NCBI GenBank assembly: GCA_964646035.1
Contig: CAZYDJ010000011.1
Coordinates: forward strand, 1 to 33,307
Source of the DNA: CAYLMM01 sp964646035
GTDB lineage: Bacteria > Krumholzibacteriota > Krumholzibacteriia > LZORAL124-64-63
DNA: 33,307 nucleotides
Direction: 5' to 3'
The notes under the pieces were generated by a model. It was not told the DNA's origin and did not search any database. It worked only from the letters and a program-made list of their open reading frames with translations. This document shows positions 29,913 through 33,307 of the stretch, piece by piece. Positions within the stretch are counted from its first letter, which is position 1. Each line of letters begins with the position of its first letter. A program made the translations under genes and the position numbers.

Positions 29913-31793
29913 ATGAAACCAGCCCTCAAATCATTTTTCCTGTTGCTGACGGCCGCCGCGCTGCTCTGCGGTGTTGCCTCGGGGTACGCCGCGGACCAGC
30001 GTATCGAGGTCAAGACCCTGGACGATCTGCCGCGTCTGACCTATCCGATGTCGGGCCCTGTCAGCGAAATGATTGTTTCGGACGAGGCTTTCGGGGAATT
30101 CGCCGCGAAACTGAACTCGGATATCGCAGGAATCCTGGAGAAGTACGACATCGGCGATGCGGCCACGCTGCAGCGGTTCCACAGCACGCTTTCGGCGCTG
30201 GCCCTGCTCGACGGTCGCGACGCCGACGCTCTGGCCCACATGGCCAAGGTCAAGGAATTGGAGGACAAGGAGGCCACCCGGCTGACCACCGGCCTGGGAT
30301 TCACGGCCCTGATAGCCGCCCGCCAGGCCGCCGCGCCGGGCGAACCGGCGTATGTCGATGCCTTCGCCGCCGCCCTGCGCGCGGGCGTGGCGGAGCTGCC
30401 CTGGGACAAGGTTCAGGAGCGGATCCGCCGGCTCAAAGGCAGCGCCGAAATGATGGGTGAGAACTTCCTGATGGGCATGATCACCGGCAGCATCGATCCC
30501 GTGGCTGCGAATACCGGCGAGATCAGCCTCGATGTGGCCGAGAACCTGCCCCGCATGCGGGTCGCCCTGAAGCTGGCCATTCCCCTGAAGGAGACCACGG
30601 TCGCGGTCTACCAGGAATTCATCGACGCCCATGCCGTGGTCAAGCAGGACATCTGGCCCGCGCGCGACCTGGTGCTCGAGGCGGATCGCGGTCTGGAACC
30701 GGTGACTGTCGCGATCTGGGATTCCGGTGTCGATGCAGCGGTGTTCGGCGACGCGATGTACGTCAATGATGGCGAAGTGCCGGGCAACGGCCTGGATGAC
30801 GACGGCAACGGCTTCGTGGACGACGTCAACGGCATCGCCTTCGATCTGGACGGCCGCTACGTGACCGAGCTGCTGCATCCCCTGGGCGAGGCCGAGGGGC
30901 GTATCGACGAGGCCATGGCCAGTCTCGAAGGCGTGATGGATCTCAACGCCGGCTTCGACACCCCGGCCGCTGCCGCGATCAAGAAGCTGCTCGGCGAGAT
31001 GCCGCCCGAGAAGGTCGGCGGCATGCTCGAGGACTTCAGCCTCTGCGGACTCTACGCCCACGGCACCCATGTCGCCGGGATCGCGTCGGCCGGCAATCCG
31101 TTCATCAAACTGCTCGGATCGCGGATCACCTTCGACTTCCACAACGTGCCCCAGCCGATGGATCTGGAAACGGCCAGGCGCCATGCGGATTCGTATCAGA
31201 AGTCGGCGGTCTATTTCCGCGAGCACGACGTGCGGGTCGTCAATATGAGCTGGGGCTGGACCCTCAAGGAGCTCGAGACGGCGCTCGAAGCCAACGACGT
31301 GGGCGGATCCCCCGCGGAGAGAGGTGCACTGGCCGGGGAGCTCCTGGGCATCCTCAAGCAGGGCCTGATCGACGCCATGACCTCCTCGCCCGACATCCTG
31401 TTCGTGGTGGCCGCGGGCAACGACGACAACGACGTGGCCTTCGATGAGGTGATCCCGTCCAACTTCGTGATGCCCAACGTGATGGTCGTCGGCGCCGTCG
31501 ACCAGTCGGGCGATCCGACCGGGTTCACCAGTTCGGGCGACAACGTCAGGGTCTATTCGAACGGGTTCCAGGTCGAGAGCTACGTGCCGGGGGGAGATCG
31601 GATGAAGATGTCCGGCACGTCGATGTCCGCGCCCAACGTGACCAACCTCGCGGCGAAGCTGGTGGCGCTGGATCCGCAGCTGTCCCCGGAGGATATCGTG
31701 CGTCTGATCGAAGAGGGCGCCGATCGCGGCGGCTCGGGGAACCTGCTGCTGATCAACCCCCTGCATTCGGCCGAGGTGCTGGGGCAGCGATAG
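29913..31793 (+). CDS. Secreted subtilisin-like serine peptidase (S8), second copy
   Basis: A 626-residue exported protease. It has a signal peptide (1-27) and a long N-terminal region (about 28-255) without recognised domains, probably a propeptide or helical regulatory part. The S8 catalytic domain spans about 260-620: D270 in AIWDSGVD, H383 in HGTHVAGIAS, oxyanion N503 in AAGNDDN, and S570 in SGTSMSAPN. The Asp-His distance is 113 residues, far more than the roughly 30-40 of subtilisins. The insert begins with the acidic calcium-loop-like GNGLDDDGNGFVDDVNG (about 291-307) and continues with a helical hairpin. It has no P-domain or sorting domain, unlike the subtilase at 9361-12036. The ATG has AAGGAG 8 nt upstream. 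Confidence 0.94.
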   Translation: MKPALKSFFLLLTAAALLCGVASGYAADQRIEVKTLDDLPRLTYPMSGPVSEMIVSDEAFGEFAAKLNSDIAGILEKYDIGDAATLQRFHSTLSALALLDGRDADALAHMAKVKELEDKEATRLTTGLGFTALIAARQAAAPGEPAYVDAFAAALRAGVAELPWDKVQERIRRLKGSAEMMGENFLMGMITGSIDPVAANTGEISLDVAENLPRMRVALKLAIPLKETTVAVYQEFIDAHAVVKQDIWPARDLVLEADRGLEPVTVAIWDSGVDAAVFGDAMYVNDGEVPGNGLDDDGNGFVDDVNGIAFDLDGRYVTELLHPLGEAEGRIDEAMASLEGVMDLNAGFDTPAAAAIKKLLGEMPPEKVGGMLEDFSLCGLYAHGTHVAGIASAGNPFIKLLGSRITFDFHNVPQPMDLETARRHADSYQKSAVYFREHDVRVVNMSWGWTLKELETALEANDVGGSPAERGALAGELLGILKQGLIDAMTSSPDILFVVAAGNDDNDVAFDEVIPSNFVMPNVMVVGAVDQSGDPTGFTSSGDNVRVYSNGFQVESYVPGGDRMKMSGTSMSAPNVTNLAAKLVALDPQLSPEDIVRLIEEGADRGGSGNLLLINPLHSAEVLGQR

Positions 31794-31834
31794 GATGACT
31801 CCTTGTAACATCGGCGGCTGCAGCCTATTTTGCG

Positions 31835-31855
31835 GCCGTCCGAGGTCGGACCGGC
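31835..31855. other. Intergenic hairpin before the citrate-cleaving gene pair
   Basis: gccgtccga (31835-31843) pairs with tcggaccggc (31846-31855), 9 bp with one bulged C and a tight loop. It lies in the 113-bp gap between the subtilase stop and the next ATG. No T tract follows. Terminator function is doubtful. Confidence 0.25.
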
Positions 31856-31906
31856 GCCGTGGACATCCAGTCCGCGGCGCCTTTTCGCAAGTACGGGAGT
31901 CATCCG

Positions 31907-33178
31907 ATGCAACTTTCCGGGCTGAAATACGGCGCGGGCCTGCTCGATCTGATCGATTTTCCTCATCCTGAATTCCTGACCGGAGCCGCGACCGGAGGCG
32001 AGATCCAGCGACTGCTCGAGAAGTACGGTCGTCTGGTCGCCAAGCCGGTTTTCCATTCCGGAGTGGGCAAGAAGGGCAAGGCCGGCCTGGTGCGCGTGGT
32101 GGATAATCTGCCCGACGCCCTGCGGGCCAAGCGCGAGCTCTTCTTCGCCGAACACGTTTCCGGCGGCCGCACCGAAAGGGCCAACGGCGTGACGTTCGAG
32201 GAGTTCGTGGAATCCGATATCGAGGTCTATTTCGCCATCACCGAGTCGACCGAGATGCGCAAGCCCGTCTTCACGATTTCGCCGCGGGGCGGCATCGACA
32301 TCGAGAGCCTCGGCCCGGACGAGCGGCGTACCGAGTGGATCGACCCGTTCATCGGCTTGAAATCCTTCGACGTCACCAACGCCCTCAACGACACAGGCTG
32401 TCCGGCGCGGTACATCAGCCCGCTGGTGAGGCATCTGCCCCGGTTGTGGAGCCTCTACAACGGCTACGGACTGAGCACCATCGAGATCAACCCGCTGCGT
32501 CTGAAGCGGAAGGGGTCGGGCTACGAGCCGGTGGCCTGCGACATCAAGGCGTCCTTCGACCAGGACAATCCCGCCTGGCGGCGCACGGGACTGCCGCCGG
32601 CGATCTTCCAGTCGGACGTCACCCCCTTCGAGGCCGAGATCAACCGTCTGCGCACCTACCAGGGGCAGAGCGACGTCCTCGAACTGAACCCGGCCGGGGA
32701 CATCATGCCGTTCATGTTCGGCGGCGGAGCGAATTCGGCGGCCACCGAGATCCTGGGCGAGCGGGCGATTTTCGCCAGCGATTTCGGCGGCAATCCGCCC
32801 TACGAGAAGATGTACGAGATCGCCCGCATCGCTTTCAAACACCATCTCGAGGCCGCGCAGGTGTTGCTGCTGATCGGCGGCAAGGCCAACAACACCGACA
32901 TCTACGTCACCTTCCGCGGGATTTTCGACGCCCTGCGCGACCATTACGCGGCCAACGGCTGGAAGCCGCTCTACGTGGTCGTGGGCCGCGGCGGTCCGCA
33001 ACTGATCCGGGGGATGGTCTACGCGCGCGACATCATGGATTCGCTGCGCCTGCCCTACCGGATGTTCGGTCACGACACCTCGATGATCCTGGTTCTGGAA
33101 TACGCCCGCAGCATAGCCGACTGGTGGCGCCGTGAAGGACGCGACGCCTGCATCGCCGGCCGGAAGGAGACGGCATGA
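31907..33178 (+). CDS. aclB: ATP-citrate lyase/citryl-CoA synthetase ATP-grasp (beta-type) subunit
   Basis: A 423-residue cytoplasmic subunit. The N-terminal half is an ATP-grasp fold with KYGRLVAKPVFHSGVGKKGKAGLV; the GKKGKAGLV at 54-62 parallels the RRGKLGLV of eukaryotic ATP-citrate lyase. GGIDIESL (128-135) parallels its GGVDVGD, and EINPL (193-197) is the shared succinyl-CoA-synthetase-beta motif. The C-terminal half is a citrate-binding Rossmann-type domain: NPAGDIMPFMFGGGANSAATEI (about 261-282), LLIGGKANNTDIYVTFRGI (about 321-339), VGRGGPQ (359-365) and FGHDTSM (387-393). It activates citrate with ATP and CoA to citryl-CoA, which is then cleaved to acetyl-CoA and oxaloacetate. The ATG has GGGAG 7 nt upstream. 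It overlaps the next gene by 4 nt (ATGA). A plain succinyl-CoA synthetase is less likely but not excluded. Confidence 0.75.
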   Translation: MQLSGLKYGAGLLDLIDFPHPEFLTGAATGGEIQRLLEKYGRLVAKPVFHSGVGKKGKAGLVRVVDNLPDALRAKRELFFAEHVSGGRTERANGVTFEEFVESDIEVYFAITESTEMRKPVFTISPRGGIDIESLGPDERRTEWIDPFIGLKSFDVTNALNDTGCPARYISPLVRHLPRLWSLYNGYGLSTIEINPLRLKRKGSGYEPVACDIKASFDQDNPAWRRTGLPPAIFQSDVTPFEAEINRLRTYQGQSDVLELNPAGDIMPFMFGGGANSAATEILGERAIFASDFGGNPPYEKMYEIARIAFKHHLEAAQVLLLIGGKANNTDIYVTFRGIFDALRDHYAANGWKPLYVVVGRGGPQLIRGMVYARDIMDSLRLPYRMFGHDTSMILVLEYARSIADWWRREGRDACIAGRKETA

Positions 33179-33307
33179 GGCAGCTGAAGACGCCGCCGTT
33201 CGACTACTTCGTCGGCGTGGAATCCCTGTCCGAACTGGTGACCCGCGACTCGCGGGTCTGCGTGATCAACATCCTCGGCGGTGAGAGCCGCAAGGTGACC
33301 CCGGTCT
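33175..33307 (+). CDS. CoA-binding (alpha-type) partner of the citrate-cleaving enzyme, 5' fragment
   Basis: Only the first 44 codons are inside the window. It starts at ATG 33175 within the ATGA overlap, with AAGGAGA 6 nt upstream. The peptide runs MRQLKTPPFDYFVGVE, then RVCVINILGGESRKVTPV. That last segment is what I would expect at the start of the CoA-binding domain of ATP-citrate lyase AclA/citryl-CoA synthetase alpha subunits. The overlap implies translational coupling and a 1:1 complex with the preceding ATP-grasp subunit. Whether the full gene also carries the C-terminal citrate-synthase-like lyase domain (true ACL) or not (citryl-CoA synthetase needing a separate lyase) cannot be seen. 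Confidence 0.7.
   Translation, partial: MRQLKTPPFDYFVGVESLSELVTRDSRVCVINILGGESRKVTPV

Noticed and set aside
29931..33073. Two long minus-strand frames opposite the second subtilase and the ATP-grasp subunit
   Set aside because: Both are GC-driven shadows of genes with clear motifs on the plus strand. Neither has a plausible ribosome-binding site or domain.
1..33307. CRISPR arrays, tRNA/rRNA genes, insertion sequences or prophage genes
   Set aside because: I saw no regularly spaced repeats, cloverleaf-like stretches, transposase or integrase motifs, or flanking target duplications.

Overview
The window is high-GC, densely packed bacterial chromosome with 25 protein genes (the first and last cut by the window edges). 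I see no rRNA, tRNA, CRISPR array, insertion sequence or phage genes. Several traits point to a Gram-negative lineage near the FCB superphylum, for example Krumholzibacteriota, Eisenbacteria or Fibrobacterota-like candidate phyla: RND efflux pumps, many proteins with signal peptides or lipoprotein signals, a C-terminal FlgD/type A sorting-like domain (YPNPFNPST... ending in TLVK), six-bladed beta-propeller and internalin-like LRR proteins, and PPC-like secreted proteins. This placement is inferred from domain repertoire, not from a marker gene.

Layout. 1-4607 (+): end of one RND permease and a complete second one, one base apart. 4619-6260: a GNAT acetyltransferase (-) and an EamA/DMT permease (+). 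6264-9234 (-): an LRR/FN3 lipoprotein with its own near-consensus promoter, and a large polytopic membrane protein. 9361-16410 (-): a secretion block with a sorting-domain protein coupled to a large subtilase, an exported oligoendopeptidase F and an exported beta-propeller protein. 16650-18269 (+): a FapA/DUF342 protein. 18365-22469 (-): a PPC-like secreted protein, a cytidylate kinase-like protein, a GHL15-type glycoside hydrolase lipoprotein and a second EamA permease. 22655-23864 (+): an HD-domain hydrolase and a universal stress protein. 23945-26511 (-): a Tat-exported NAD-dependent epimerase-like protein and an NTT (ATP/ADP translocase-like) carrier. 26683-28753 (+): the KtrB-KtrA potassium uptake pair. 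28821-31793: a secreted hypothetical protein (-) divergent from a second subtilase (+). 31907 to the end (+): an ATP-grasp subunit of ATP-citrate lyase/citryl-CoA synthetase type, overlapping by 4 nt the start of its CoA-binding partner.

Functional picture. About a third of the genes encode exported proteins, among them three peptidases and a putative glycosidase, which suggests a cell that degrades or remodels proteins and polysaccharides outside the cytoplasm. Around these are efflux and uptake transporters, K+ homeostasis and stress genes. The citrate-cleaving pair at the right end is the most informative metabolic clue, because it could belong to a reductive TCA cycle or to cytosolic acetyl-CoA supply. 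No single dedicated novel system stands out. The best leads are that gene pair, a strongly structured intergenic element at 21512-21588, a palindrome lying over the promoter of the secreted subtilase operon, and the exported versions of normally cytoplasmic enzymes (PepF and the epimerase).
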